Numbered from the stretch's first letter, positions 1 through 8,501 are shown. The stretch is DNA of 29,269 nucleotides from Lachnospiraceae bacterium (GCA_017416505.1 JAFQCI010000075.1:1-29269), one strand, 5' to 3'. The notes: generated by a model from the sequence alone, not told the origin. A program made the numbers and translations.

Positions 1-90
1 AAAGAAAATGTGGCGTATTTGTTAATTGGTATATTTTCTCTGGTGTATTTGTTATATCAATTCTATTTGAGTGGATTGGAAACTAAATGA
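1..90 (+). CDS. C-terminal end of a membrane protein (partial)
   Basis: Frame 1 is open from the window edge to a TGA at 88-90, giving 29 residues. They are strongly hydrophobic (a run of Leu, Ile, Val, Tyr and Phe around residues 5-22), followed by a short polar tail ending in ETK. This looks like a final transmembrane helix with a short tail. The family cannot be recognised from this much. A clear terminator lies about 70 bases downstream, consistent with a real gene end. Confidence 0.5.
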   Translation, partial: KENVAYLLIGIFSLVYLLYQFYLSGLETK

Positions 91-157
91 TTTGTGTCAG
101 CAAGTTTAAGGCAAGCGATAATTCATGAAATTTCAGTTTGAGCATTTGTACATTACC

Positions 158-200
158 CTCCCACGAGCAGATTTCTATCTGCCCGTGGGAGTACTTTTTT
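158..200 (+). terminator. Rho-independent terminator
   Basis: CTCCCACGAGCAGAT pairs with ATCTGCCCGTGGGAG (one mismatch) across a TTCT loop, followed by TACTTTTTT. It ends transcription of the gene finishing at 90. Its T-run is on the plus strand, so it is less suited to ending the converging minus-strand genes. Confidence 0.85.
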
Positions 201-205
201 GTGAC

Positions 206-1195
206 TTAATGACTCATTTTATAACAACCATGATATAAAAAATTCAATCCAACCGAAAAGCCAATCCACCAACTTACCACATTGATATCTAGCGGAATAT
301 ATTTCCCTGCAATCAACGCAAAAGTTACGCTGACAATACATAATGCAACCGACACCGCTTTTCTTAAACGTATCTCGCCGTATACTTCATAATATTGCCA
401 ATGGTCATGCCACTTCTCGCTGAGCCAGTCAAATACATTTCTAAGCAGTATAAATTCGACTGCAATAATCCCCACAGAAGCAAGAACCATAACACCAAGC
501 ACAACATAAGGATGCATATAATCCGTAAGATACCCATAGCACCATTGATACAATCCGGCAATTCTTTCAGCTATATCGCACCCATTCTCCCAGCGGTTTA
601 TAAACCACTGAGGAATCGTTTTGACAACATCGCTATTCATAAAAAGGATATACCCTGTCTGTATCATACAGATAAAACAAAATGCCCATGTCCAGATGCT
701 TAATGCTATGGTCTGCTTTTGAAGGGCGTTCTGCAACCTGCCCTTCATATCAGCTTCCATATTCCGCTTTACACGGCTTATCTTTTCCCTGACACGCTTA
801 TCAAAAGAGGCATTTAATGCCTTTGCCTGTGCGAGGATTTTCTTAGCGTCCTCTGTCTTTGTCACTGCTTCTATGAAGGTGTTTTGTGCCTGCTCGTTCT
901 CTGACTGCAACCTCCGATTCGCTTCTGCCAGCTTCTCGTTCTCCACTAACACTAAATCGCTCTCTGCTAATCTGGCGATATGAGCGTTCAGCTTCTGAAT
1001 CTCTTGCCCTTGCTCTGCTATCGTCGATTGCATGGAGTGTATCTGCGATTTCAGCTTTTGCACATCGGATAAATGCGTCTGTATCTGATTCTCCTTTTGT
1101 GTCAGCACTAAGCGGTACTGCTCGTTCTCCGCCTGTAAATCCTCCGACAGCTTCAAAAGACTGTCTACGTTCCATAAGTTTTCTGATTCGTTCAT
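206..1195 (-). CDS. DUF6040-like coiled-coil membrane protein of a mobilisable element
   Basis: This is a protein of about 329 residues. Residues 1-150 form a long coiled coil rich in Glu, Gln, Leu and Asn. A basic stretch (FDKRVREKISRVKRN) follows, then four or so hydrophobic segments that probably span the membrane. The layout resembles DUF6040 proteins found beside MobA/MobL relaxases in Firmicute mobile elements; this family call is from memory and its function is unknown. The ATG at 1195 has a good ribosome site (GCGAGGG, six bases upstream), better placed than the GTG at 1198. The first 350 bases lie inside the 3' end of the relaxase frame, so the two genes overlap in different frames. 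It appears intact although the relaxase upstream is broken, and it may have lost its normal promoter. Confidence 0.65.
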   Translation of the reverse strand: MNESENLWNVDSLLKLSEDLQAENEQYRLVLTQKENQIQTHLSDVQKLKSQIHSMQSTIAEQGQEIQKLNAHIARLAESDLVLVENEKLAEANRRLQSENEQAQNTFIEAVTKTEDAKKILAQAKALNASFDKRVREKISRVKRNMEADMKGRLQNALQKQTIALSIWTWAFCFICMIQTGYILFMNSDVVKTIPQWFINRWENGCDIAERIAGLYQWCYGYLTDYMHPYVVLGVMVLASVGIIAVEFILLRNVFDWLSEKWHDHWQYYEVYGEIRLRKAVSVALCIVSVTFALIAGKYIPLDINVVSWWIGFSVGLNFLYHGCYKMSH

Positions 1196-2204
1196 CACGT
1201 TCCCTCGCTTTCTCTTTTATTCTTTGCATAATTCCTGCAATTGTCTGTTCTGTGCTGCTAATTTCTGATTCTGTACGGTCAAACTTCTGTTTTCTGCCGA
1301 AAGTCTCCTGTTCTCTGCGTTCAAGTTCTCCAGCAATTCCTGCTGCTCGAAATTCACTGCTTTCAGCTTCTCCATTTGACACTGCTGTTCCTCCAGAATG
1401 TTCAGCATATCTTCCTGACATTTGAATATCTCCATGATTTCCTCTAAAGTATCCTGTAATTCGTTCATATAAAATCCTTCCTCTCTCCATAATGGTTTTC
1501 TGTAATTCCTTTACCGTAAGAAGCCACTTACATTTCAGCTCATTTAACTTTCTTACAATGCGGTTGTATTCACAGCGGTTGGAAACAAAGCCAGCCTTCT
1601 CCATCTTCCGGGCACGATACCCTTCATGGATGGTAGGCTCTAAATCCAGTTCCTGACGCTTATAACTTCTGTGGTCAATCTGTTGTTCCAAAGCCAGATA
1701 TTCGTTACAGATATCTGCCCAAGATTTTCTCCAAATTTCCGCTTTGCTGTGGTCGTTCCAGTCATTTGCTTCTACGGTAATCCGTTTCCACAGCTTTTCA
1801 TTTCGTTTACCAAGCTTCTGCTCTCCGGTGGCGGGGTCAATTAGCGGAATGCGTTTTCCATCCTCATCAAGGGCATAAGCCTTCTTTTCCTTCTGTGACC
1901 ATGTGCTATCGGGTTTTATGCCACGCATGGTCAGCATAATGTGTGCATGGGGATTGCCATCGCCTTTGTCGTGCAATGCCCAGTCGGCACACATGCCTAC
2001 TGAAACAAAGTTATCCTGTACATACCTTCTTACAATTTCAATCTGACATTCCATTGAGAGCTCTTTTGGAAGTGCCACTTCAATCTCCCTTGCAAGCTGT
2101 GCATTGGATTTCTTTTCTACCTTTTCCACCGCATTCCACAATACATTCCTGTCAGCATATTCCGGCGGAGCGTGTGCCGGAAGTGCAACTTCCGTAAATA
2201 CCAC
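843..2204 (-). pseudogene. MobA/MobL (MobQ) relaxase, N-terminus missing
   Basis: The frame encodes the body of a MobA/MobL-family relaxase, which nicks oriT and pilots the strand during mobilisation. It begins at GVVFTEVALP, a segment that normally lies about 50 residues into these proteins, so the N-terminal block carrying the catalytic tyrosine is absent. The metal-binding histidine motif is present (NPHAHIML; H86 and H88 from the GTG at 2204). The reading frame remains open upstream, but its codons belong to the antisense strand of the recombinase gene, so the break is at about 2208. The C-terminal 210 residues are basic and helical and overlap two other minus-strand genes in another frame. 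Without the N-terminus nicking activity is not expected. A GTG start is formally possible but has no good ribosome site. Confidence 0.75.
1217..1468 (-). CDS. Small coiled-coil protein nested inside the relaxase gene
   Basis: This 83-residue protein is almost entirely coiled coil, rich in Glu, Gln, Leu and Asn, with heptad-like repeats such as NRRLSAENRSLTVQNQKLAA. Its ATG at 1468 follows a strong ribosome site (AGGAAGGA, about six bases upstream), which supports real translation although the frame lies wholly inside the longer relaxase frame. The DUF6040-like gene begins about 20 bases after its stop, so the two look translationally linked. A role as a relaxosome accessory or a partner of the downstream coiled-coil protein is plausible only from position. 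I do not recognise a named family. Confidence 0.55.
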   Translation of the reverse strand: MNELQDTLEEIMEIFKCQEDMLNILEEQQCQMEKLKAVNFEQQELLENLNAENRRLSAENRSLTVQNQKLAAQNRQLQELCKE

Positions 2205-2216
2205 TCCATACGCATC

Positions 2217-3650
2217 ATGAATGTGGTGGAGAAGTGTGATGACGGATATTCCGGCACCAACATGAACCGTCCGGGAATGCAGGAGCTTCTTACGATGGTA
2301 AAGGAGCAGAGAGTGGACTGTATCATTGTAAAGGATATGTCCCGGTTTGCACGAAACTATCTGGAAACGGGGAAGTATGTGGAGCAGATATTCCCTTTTA
2401 TGGGAATCCGCTTTATTGCCATTAACGACAATTACGATAGCAAAGACTTTGTGGGAGGTATTGCTGACATGGATGTGCAGTTTAAATCCCTTCTGTATGA
2501 CTTTTACAGCAAGGATTTATCCCAGAAGGTGTCAACGGCAGTTATGGCAAGAAAAGATAAGGGAATGTTTATCGGAATCTGTGCCCCCTTCGGATATCTG
2601 AAATCCAAGGATAATGCCTGTGAACTGTTAGTGGATGAGGAGGCTGCCACCATTGTAAAGAGAATATTTACCCTTCGCACAGGCGGGGAGAGTAGTGCAG
2701 GCATTGTCAGAATGTTAAATAATGAGGGAATTGATACTCCTGCGGCATACCACAGACGGAAGGGTACTTATGCAAATATGTACACTAAGGGAGATTCGCC
2801 CCTGTGGACGGATTATAAGGTGAATTCCATACTGAATAATGAGATGTACACCGGTACTTTTGTTTATGGAAAATCCCGTGTAAAAGAGGTGGGTTCCAGA
2901 AGAAAACAGATGTTACCACCGGAGGAATGGAAGAGAATACCTGACCATCACGAAGCACTTGTGTCAAGAGAGATGTATGAGCAGGTGCAGGCGATGAAGG
3001 GAAAAGTGCCGGAGGCTTTTACCCCAAAAGGAAAAAGAGCATCTGTCTATACCGGAAGAGTTGTCTGTGACTGCTGCGGCAGGAATATGATTTATCATAT
3101 GGATCGTCTGGGTAAAAGATTTTTTAACTGCGAGGTTAATTACAGAAAGAAAAACAACTGTGTCCACAGAGTACTTGTGTCGGATTTGGACAGTATCATA
3201 AAAGGGGAGCTGTCCAGACACATATCCGGGCTTGCAAAGCTTAAGACTCTGTTAGATAAGGAAAAGGAACAGCAAAATGAGCGTATTCGTGGAGCAAAGC
3301 AACGCCTTAATATAGCGGAAGACACTCTTAGAAGACTGGAGCTGGAGCTTCGCACCGCTTATGAATCTTATGCCAAGGGACTTACGGCCAAGGAAACCTA
3401 TCTGATACAGAAGGAATCCTATGAAGTAATGATTTCCGGCATTAAGGAAAAGATTGAAGCACAGAAGGAATCGGTATTTGTATTGGAGAACCAGAAGCCA
3501 TCCGATAACATTGGCTTAAAGTTCTTGGAAGGTAATTTGGAAGTGGCAGAGATTACGGATGAGTTGTTGGATACATTGCTTGAAAGAATTGTGGTTTATG
3601 CAGACAAGACCATAGAATTAAGATGGAAGTTCTCAAACAGAAGCAATTAA
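2217..3650 (+). pseudogene. Large serine recombinase, catalytic N-terminus missing
   Basis: About 477 residues of a large serine recombinase (TnpX-like integrase/excisionase group). Visible parts are the resolvase core from DDGYSGTNMNRPG through VKDMSRFARN; the recombinase domain around APFGYLKSKDN, with an arginine-rich linker; a zinc ribbon (CDCCGRNM followed by FNCEVN and NNCVHRV); and a coiled coil from about KTLLDKEKEQQNERI. The usual first 60-80 residues, with the catalytic serine in the first strand-loop, are missing; upstream codons are unrelated sequence from the relaxase side. The frame stays open to 2172 but contains no recognisable protein there. It is therefore almost surely inactive. 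The stop is about 110 bases from a truncated XRE gene, a normal place for an attachment site next to such integrases. Confidence 0.8.
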
Positions 3651-3666
3651 GCATTAAGGAAGATTG

Positions 3667-3703
3667 TATCAGCTTTTGGTAGATTATCTGTCAAAAGCTG
3701 ATA
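3667..3703. terminator. Perfect 12-bp inverted repeat after the recombinase
   Basis: TATCAGCTTTTG and CAAAAGCTGATA form a perfect stem around a 13-base loop, 17 bases after the recombinase stop. The plus strand has no T-run after it, so it is either a weak terminator or a structure at the end of the mobile element. Confidence 0.45.
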
Positions 3704-3746
3704 TAATGGAGAGGAAGAAAAAGTTTAAGAAAATGTTGTCAACTAC

Positions 3747-4184
3747 TTGACACAAGAGGGTAATAATATGCCTGACTTAGATACACTTATTGAGATGGCA
3801 GATTATTATGAAATTGATTTGCGAGAGTTGTTAGATGGAGAAAGGAAAAGCGAGAAAATGAATGAAGAATTAAAAGAAACTGTATTAAAAGTTGCAGAAT
3901 ACAGCAATAGCGAAAAGGAAGTTAAAAGAAAGAAATTAAATAAGTGTTTTATTATAGGTGGAATTTGTTTTTTCCTCGGTATTTTCAATCATCAGTTTGA
4001 AGTGTTATCGTTGATTTTTCACAATCCGATAGATGATTTTGTGGCGGGTGTATTGACAAGTATGGGTATCCTTTTTGAGTTTGTTGGATTCTACAACAAC
4101 AATCATCAAGTAAGTTTAAAACAAAAGAAGCAAGAATTATTTATGCGTAAAAACTCAACGGAGAATTTTAAACTGCTAAAATGA
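3747..4184 (+). pseudogene. XRE-family regulator, C-terminal part only
   Basis: The recognisable protein starts at GNNMPDLDTLIEMADYY, which is the segment directly after the helix-turn-helix (normally ...WETGNNMPDL...). The DNA-binding helices are absent: the frame upstream has a stop at 3726. A linker (LRELLDGERKSEKMN) follows, then two hydrophobic segments (CFIIGGICFFLGIF and a second around VLTSMGILFEFVGFY) and a basic tail, as in membrane-anchored XRE-like regulators. It could start from TTG at 3747 but would not bind DNA. The break at about 3763 probably marks the boundary with the decayed mobile element on its left. Confidence 0.65.
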
Positions 4185-4626
4185 TAAAATATAGAGTCTT
4201 ATACGGTATTTAAGAAAGGTTTTAAGAAAGAGGATTGCCCCACAATATGGTGCAATCTTCATTATATAACAGCGGTTAAATAAAAGATAAATTAAGATGG
4301 CTTTTTTGTCGGAATTCGCAATCCCTTTCAATGTACCAATGCTTTTGATAAAGTTCTGTTCAACCAGGAAAATGCTATTTTCTAAGCGGTCATCATCTAA
4401 AGCAATGAGCATAAGAAAAGGACCTGCCGAAGCAAATGCATAACCTTAATAATACAACCTTTCCCTTAAAACCAACATCATTTTAAGGGAAAGGTTGATT
4501 TCTTAAGGGAAACTATTTTATTCTGAAATAACAAATATTTATTGAAGGTATATGGGAAGTTATTGTTTTTATAATAACCTTTCCAATAAAAATGATATTT
4601 GCAACTCCTTTTAAAAGAAACTCTTC
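4185..4626. other. Intergenic stretch with a possible gene remnant
   Basis: This holds the strong inverted repeat at 4456-4496 and an unrecognised minus-strand frame (4176-4412) that reads ALDDDRLENSIFLVEQNF near its start and turns hydrophobic later. The frame is open upstream to a stop close to 4450. It has no ribosome site at its first ATG and could be a decayed piece of a regulator. I see no intact gene here. Confidence 0.3.
4456..4496. repeat. Perfect 16-bp inverted repeat (hairpin)
   Basis: AACCTTTCCCTTAAAA and TTTTAAGGGAAAGGTT are exact complements separated by nine bases. Pieces of it recur nearby (AAGGGAAAC at about 4505, AACCTTTCC at about 4577). On the minus strand the hairpin is followed by TATTATTAAGG, not a clean T-run, so a terminator for the MFS gene (ending at 4627) is possible but not certain. 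Confidence 0.6.
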
Positions 4627-6045
4627 TTATTCTTGGTGTTCTTGATAAATTTTAGGCAGTAACTGAACAATAAAAATGCCAATAACAACGCAGAACAGTT
4701 CTATCATTGCAAGCGTGTGGATGGACTTGACGGCCGCATCTGCTGCTGATAATTTCAGCGTGATGTCTGAAGATAGGCGAGTGATTTCATTGGTAAACAT
4801 AGGAACGAATACTGCAACGCCAAAGGGTGCTGCAAGGTCTCTGAAAAGTCCATAAATACCAGTACCTGCACCGGCTGTTTCTGCAGGCAGATTGGAAAGG
4901 GCAATTTTCATAAAAATAGTAGCATTTGCTCCAAGCCCTAGCCCCAAAATACCAAGGGAAGCTGCCAGAAGAAAGAACGTTGTGGTTTGAGAAAAGAAAA
5001 GCATCATTCCACAACCAATGCCTGTCAGCAGAAGGGAGAACGTCAAAATACGTTTCGGTTCGAAGCGGTCAGCCAAAGGTCCTAAGAGAATAGAGCCAAT
5101 CGACATTCCAATATACATGATGGAGATGGCATAGCCTGAAATGGCGGTATTTGTTGGCTGAGTGTAATTTACAAATACAATGGTATTGGTCATATTTGCC
5201 TGCATTAATCCTTGGGTTAAAAAAAGAATGATAACAGGTAGGATGAAGACTTTTCGTGTTATAAAAGCCCCGATTAATATAGGATTTTTTGCTTTTTTCT
5301 CAGCTATTATAAGTACTACTAAAGTAATAAGCGCTAAAGTAAGTACTAGTAGAAACGGGGTGGATTTGAAACCAAAATTTTGTCCAAAGGATGGAACACA
5401 AAGTAATAGGCTAAAAAAAGCAATTACAAATAAAGCTCCAGAAAGATCAAAATTATTTAAAGGTTTTCTGACAAAGTCTTGCTTTGGAAGCGTAAAAAAG
5501 CATAGTGATAAAAATACAATACATATGATAGATGAAATCCACATAAGTGTTCGCCATCCAGAGGCTTTTAGAATCAATCCACCAAGGGTTGGTCCAAAAA
5601 TAACAGCTGCACTAGAAAGCAACATATAAAGGGAGAAACCTTTGGCAATATGCTTTTGTGGGAATTCCGTAATGATATAAGACATAATTGTAGGAGCAAT
5701 GGCTGCACTACCGATTCCGACTACCAATCTTGCTATTATAAGAAATAATAGGGAAGTAGAAAGGGCAGATAGGATAGAACCAAGAGTAAAAACAAGGCTT
5801 CCCCATAAAAGTGTTTTTCTTCTTCCAAATATATCTCCCAGTTTTCCAAGAATAGGAGCACAAGTGGCAGTGGATATCGCTTGAGCCAGGGCGGACCATG
5901 TAGTATTATTGTAAGGCAAATTCATATCCAACATAAAGGCAGGGCCAAGCACAGTCGAGAGTCCTCCTACGATTCCTACCAAAAAGGCGGCAAGTGCATA
6001 GGGAAGGAACCCTTTCATATAATTCATTTCTTTTGAATGTTCCAT
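4627..6045 (-). CDS. MFS drug/metabolite exporter, DHA2-like
   Basis: A 472-residue integral membrane protein of the major facilitator superfamily, with about 14 hydrophobic segments as in the EmrB/QacA-type (DHA2) proton antiporters. Motif A is clear in the loop after helix 2 (GKLGDIFGRRKTLL, residues 67-80), and the antiporter motif C-like GPTLGGLI is at 151-158. This supports proton-driven export, but the substrate cannot be read from sequence. The ATG at 6045 is preceded by GAGGTG at a five-base spacing. It stands alone, with no adjacent intact TetR or MarR gene, although a possible regulator remnant lies downstream at about 4176-4445. Confidence 0.85.
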   Translation of the reverse strand: MEHSKEMNYMKGFLPYALAAFLVGIVGGLSTVLGPAFMLDMNLPYNNTTWSALAQAISTATCAPILGKLGDIFGRRKTLLWGSLVFTLGSILSALSTSLLFLIIARLVVGIGSAAIAPTIMSYIITEFPQKHIAKGFSLYMLLSSAAVIFGPTLGGLILKASGWRTLMWISSIICIVFLSLCFFTLPKQDFVRKPLNNFDLSGALFVIAFFSLLLCVPSFGQNFGFKSTPFLLVLTLALITLVVLIIAEKKAKNPILIGAFITRKVFILPVIILFLTQGLMQANMTNTIVFVNYTQPTNTAISGYAISIMYIGMSIGSILLGPLADRFEPKRILTFSLLLTGIGCGMMLFFSQTTTFFLLAASLGILGLGLGANATIFMKIALSNLPAETAGAGTGIYGLFRDLAAPFGVAVFVPMFTNEITRLSSDITLKLSAADAAVKSIHTLAMIELFCVVIGIFIVQLLPKIYQEHQE

Positions 6046-6230
6046 ACAGACACCTCGTTTTTTAATAGTGTTGCAAATAAAAAGAACAACATTTCTTTGG
6101 TTTAGTGTATAAACTTAATCGTCAACCCAACATCGCTCAAAAAGAGTGATTGTTCATAAATATTATACATTATTTACCTATATTTATTCAATAACAACAT
6201 AGAACGATTTGTAATCAATCTTGTCCAATA

Positions 6231-6249
6231 GTTACTGTTCGCGTGTGAA
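6231..6249 (+). repeat. Short dispersed palindrome, copy 1 (partial)
   Basis: GTTACTGTTCGCGTGTGAA matches the first part of a short palindrome that recurs at 13988-14012, 15192-15217 and 19011-19035. In this copy the right arm (GTGTGAAnAGTAAC) decays after GTGTGAA. Confidence 0.55.
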
Positions 6250-6420
6250 TTTTGGGACGGAGGACTTACGAGACAGCGAATGGAATCCATTTTTTCTAAA
6301 TTAGAACGGGATTATTGTAGTTTTATAGAGAATAATTATCCGAAAAGTCATTCTTCGGTTTCGATTGGTTGTGTAACAGGAACGAAGAAATGTACCTTTG
6401 CTCATGTTTTTTTACCATAA
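6250..6420 (+). pseudogene. Possible fragment of a GGDEF-domain gene
   Basis: One frame reads RMESIFSKLERDYCSFIENN and then SVSIGCVTGTKKCTFAHVF before a TAA at 6418-6420. The second segment resembles the late part of diguanylate cyclase domains (SVSIGxATGxxxxTFEEV). No GGDEF motif, start codon with ribosome site, or continuation is present, so this can only be a remnant. The match is short and from memory; the stretch may equally be non-coding. Confidence 0.3.
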
Positions 6421-6634
6421 AAACGTTCATAGAAACAAAGCAATTGAAGGAGAATATTGATTTATCGGTGTTATTGTTATATATAACGATATTTTGCATC
6501 AGTACTGCAATCATATTTATTTTAAAACGAATTACTTATGTGAAAATATGTAGTAGTTTAAATATAAATAACTCAAACTTCGCACATAAATATTAGCTAT
6601 GCACCTTGAAAATTCAATAATCTTGGTATATTTC

Positions 6635-6663
6635 TTGAATATTCCACCTACTCATGATAGAAT
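6635..6663 (+). promoter_or_regulatory. Sigma-A promoter upstream of glmU
   Basis: TTGAAT (6635-6640), a 17-base spacer and TAGAAT (6658-6663) make a near-consensus promoter. It would give a leader of about 265 nt before the glmU-like start. A 9-bp inverted repeat overlaps it: CCACCTACT (6644-6652) in the spacer and AGTAGGTGG (6697-6705) downstream, which could be an operator or form a hairpin in the leader. Confidence 0.6.
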
Positions 6664-6756
6664 ATGTGGAAAGATTGTAAAAAAGTACACTGGTAAGTAG
6701 GTGGCACTCATAAGTGGCACCTTAAAAGTGTGTTCTAAAACAGGAAAATCAGCCGG

Positions 6757-6875
6757 GATGATTCACGGGTTTCATCATATAAATGTGACGATGCAAGTTT
6801 ACTTGCTAATAACCATATTCCTATGATGAAAAGGCAAATTGACGTAGCTTGTAAACAGGTGACACGTAAATGTGA
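6757..6875 (+). repeat. Hairpin-rich dispersed repeat, copy 1
   Basis: From ATGATTCACGG through ACACGTAAATGTGAC this stretch aligns without gaps to the reverse complement of 19206-19087, at about 87% (roughly 16 differences in 120). It contains a long imperfect hairpin with arms TTCATCAT/ATGATGAA and the inner palindrome GCAAGTTTACTTGC. The outer arm present in the other copy (CGTGAATCATC) is missing, so this copy is truncated. It lies in the leader of the glmU-like gene. Confidence 0.75.
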
Positions 6876-6935
6876 CATAAAATATTTCTTATTAGATTAG
6901 AAAATGAATATTCGTAGAAAGGTTTGGTAAAAGAG

Positions 6936-7682
6936 ATGTTAAAAGCAGTGATTTTAGCAGCAGGAAAAGGAACAAGAATGAAATCAGATTTGCCCAAGGT
7001 AGTACACACTGCCTTAGGAAAGCCATTGGTTTATTATGCCATGAAAGCGGCGAAGGAAGCCGGTGCCGGGGAGATTTGTGCTGTAGTAGGGTATGGCGCC
7101 GATATGGTAAAGGAAGCAGTGAAAAAGGCAGCAGATGAGTTGGAGATAAAGGTGGATTTTGCACTTCAGGAAGAACAGTTAGGAACCGGTCATGCAGTTC
7201 GTTGCGCCAAGGAATTTATTGGAGTAACAGGGGAAACCATGATTTTATTCGGGGATACTCCACTGATTACTGGGGATACTTTAAAGGAATTACTGGAATT
7301 TCATAAGGAAAAGAAGAATGGAATTACTGTATTATCTACTTTGGTAGACAATCCGGCAGGATACGGAAGAATCGTCAGGGAAAATGGTGTTTTTGTAAAA
7401 AGTGTAGAGGATAAAGATGCTACACCGGAAGAAAAACAGATTCAGGAAATTAATTCCGGTATGTACCTGTTTGAAAGCAAATTACTGTATGAAACCTTGG
7501 ATTTGATTAAAAATAATAATGCCCAGAAGGAATACTATCTTCCGGATACCTTGACCATAGTAAAAAATTTAGGGCTTGGAACCGTGGATGCCATGATAAC
7601 GAAAAATCATCAGGAAATACTAGGAGTAAACACTCCGGAACAATTAAAAGAAGTAGAAGAAATCATGAAAGCCAGAGGGTGA
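6936..7682 (+). CDS. glmU: UDP-GlcNAc pyrophosphorylase domain protein (GlmU N-domain only)
   Basis: This is a 248-residue nucleotidyltransferase. LKAVILAAGKGTRMKSDLPK is the glycine-rich nucleotide-binding start of GlmU; QLGTGHAV, the metal-binding Asp in LFGDTPLI, NPAGYGRIVR and EINSGMYLF follow in the expected order. It should join UTP and GlcNAc-1-phosphate to make UDP-GlcNAc for peptidoglycan. Full GlmU is about 450 residues, with a C-terminal left-handed beta-helix that acetylates GlcN-1-P. Here the protein stops cleanly after the pyrophosphorylase domain (LGVNTPEQLKEVEEIMKARG) and no trace of the hexapeptide repeats is seen downstream. The acetyltransferase must be elsewhere, or the enzyme has a related role. 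ATG 6936 is chosen from the family start; TTG at 6924 is possible but poorly spaced from AAAGG. Confidence 0.85.
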   Translation: MLKAVILAAGKGTRMKSDLPKVVHTALGKPLVYYAMKAAKEAGAGEICAVVGYGADMVKEAVKKAADELEIKVDFALQEEQLGTGHAVRCAKEFIGVTGETMILFGDTPLITGDTLKELLEFHKEKKNGITVLSTLVDNPAGYGRIVRENGVFVKSVEDKDATPEEKQIQEINSGMYLFESKLLYETLDLIKNNNAQKEYYLPDTLTIVKNLGLGTVDAMITKNHQEILGVNTPEQLKEVEEIMKARG

Positions 7683-7826
7683 GGAAGGGATTCTATGTAG
7701 GTAATTGCAAAACTATCAAAACTTATATTATGTGATTTAAAAGAAACAAATACATAAGCAGGCGCTTGTTCGGCCGTCGGTACTTAATGAGAGGCGAATC
7801 AAATGGCATGAAAGGATAAATAGAAT

Positions 7827-8387
7827 ATGAAAATAATAGTAGGTTTGGGAAATCCCACTGCCCAGTATGCAGGAACAAGACATAATATGGGATTTGCAGT
7901 AATAGAAGAGCTGGCAGAGCAGTATAATATAAAGATAACAGAAAAGAAACATAAGGCACTCCTTGGAACAGGAAGAATTTCTGGTGAGAAGGTTATTCTT
8001 GCCATGCCACAGACTTATATGAATCTTAGCGGAGAAAGTGTCCGGGAAATCATAGATTATTATAAGATTGACAGCCAGGAAGATTTGATTGTGGTATATG
8101 ATGACATCAGTCTGGATGTAGGAAAATTAAGAATCCGTCCCAAGGGAAGTGCCGGAGGACATAATGGAATTAAGAGTATTATCAGTCATTTAGGAGAAGA
8201 TATTTTTATCCGGGTTAAAGTAGGCGTTGGAGAAAAACGACCAGGGCAGGATTTGGCAGACCATGTACTGGGAAGATTTACAAAAGAAGAGCAACCTATG
8301 GTAAGAGAAGCTGCAAAAAAAGCTTGCGATGCCATCGAATGCATTCTTTCTAACGATGTAAACAGGGCTATGAATGATTATAATTAA
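7827..8387 (+). CDS. pth: Peptidyl-tRNA hydrolase
   Basis: A 186-residue protein of standard length that cleaves peptidyl-tRNAs dropped from stalled ribosomes. It shows the GLGNP start (N9), catalytic His19 in GTRHNMG, the QTYMNLSG segment, and VVYDDISLDVGKLRIRPKGS with the conserved Asp, then GGHNGIKS. An AAAGGA ribosome site lies ten bases before the ATG. In Bacillus and many clostridia the order is glmU-prs-pth-mfd; here prs is missing from the 144-base gap upstream. mfd follows after a hairpin-containing gap of 114 bases. Confidence 0.95.
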   Translation: MKIIVGLGNPTAQYAGTRHNMGFAVIEELAEQYNIKITEKKHKALLGTGRISGEKVILAMPQTYMNLSGESVREIIDYYKIDSQEDLIVVYDDISLDVGKLRIRPKGSAGGHNGIKSIISHLGEDIFIRVKVGVGEKRPGQDLADHVLGRFTKEEQPMVREAAKKACDAIECILSNDVNRAMNDYN

Positions 8388-8408
8388 GTGAATATGTTGT
8401 GAAATAAT

Positions 8409-8470
8409 CGAAAACCTATATGGAGTGATATATTTTTTGTATCACTCTCACATGAAAACTTATGGTTTCG
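8409..8470 (+). terminator. Nested hairpin between pth and mfd
   Basis: An inner perfect stem GAGTGATA/TATCACTC (8423-8430 with 8440-8447) sits inside outer arms CGAAAACC and GGTTTCG (8409-8416 with 8464-8470). It has no clean T-run. It may attenuate readthrough from pth or shape the mfd leader. Confidence 0.4.
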
Positions 8471-8501
8471 TAAACAACTGAACAAAGAAAGGGGTGGTAA
8501 G

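Noticed and set aside
886..1425. Plus-strand frame of 179 codons inside the relaxase region
   Set aside because: Ser/Arg/Leu-rich composition is a shadow of the minus-strand genes; no ribosome site and no domain.
6757..6935. A glmS-type ribozyme or known riboswitch before the glmU-like gene
   Set aside because: No glmS ribozyme core is seen and the same structure occurs in inverted orientation before unrelated genes, so a dispersed repeat explains it better.
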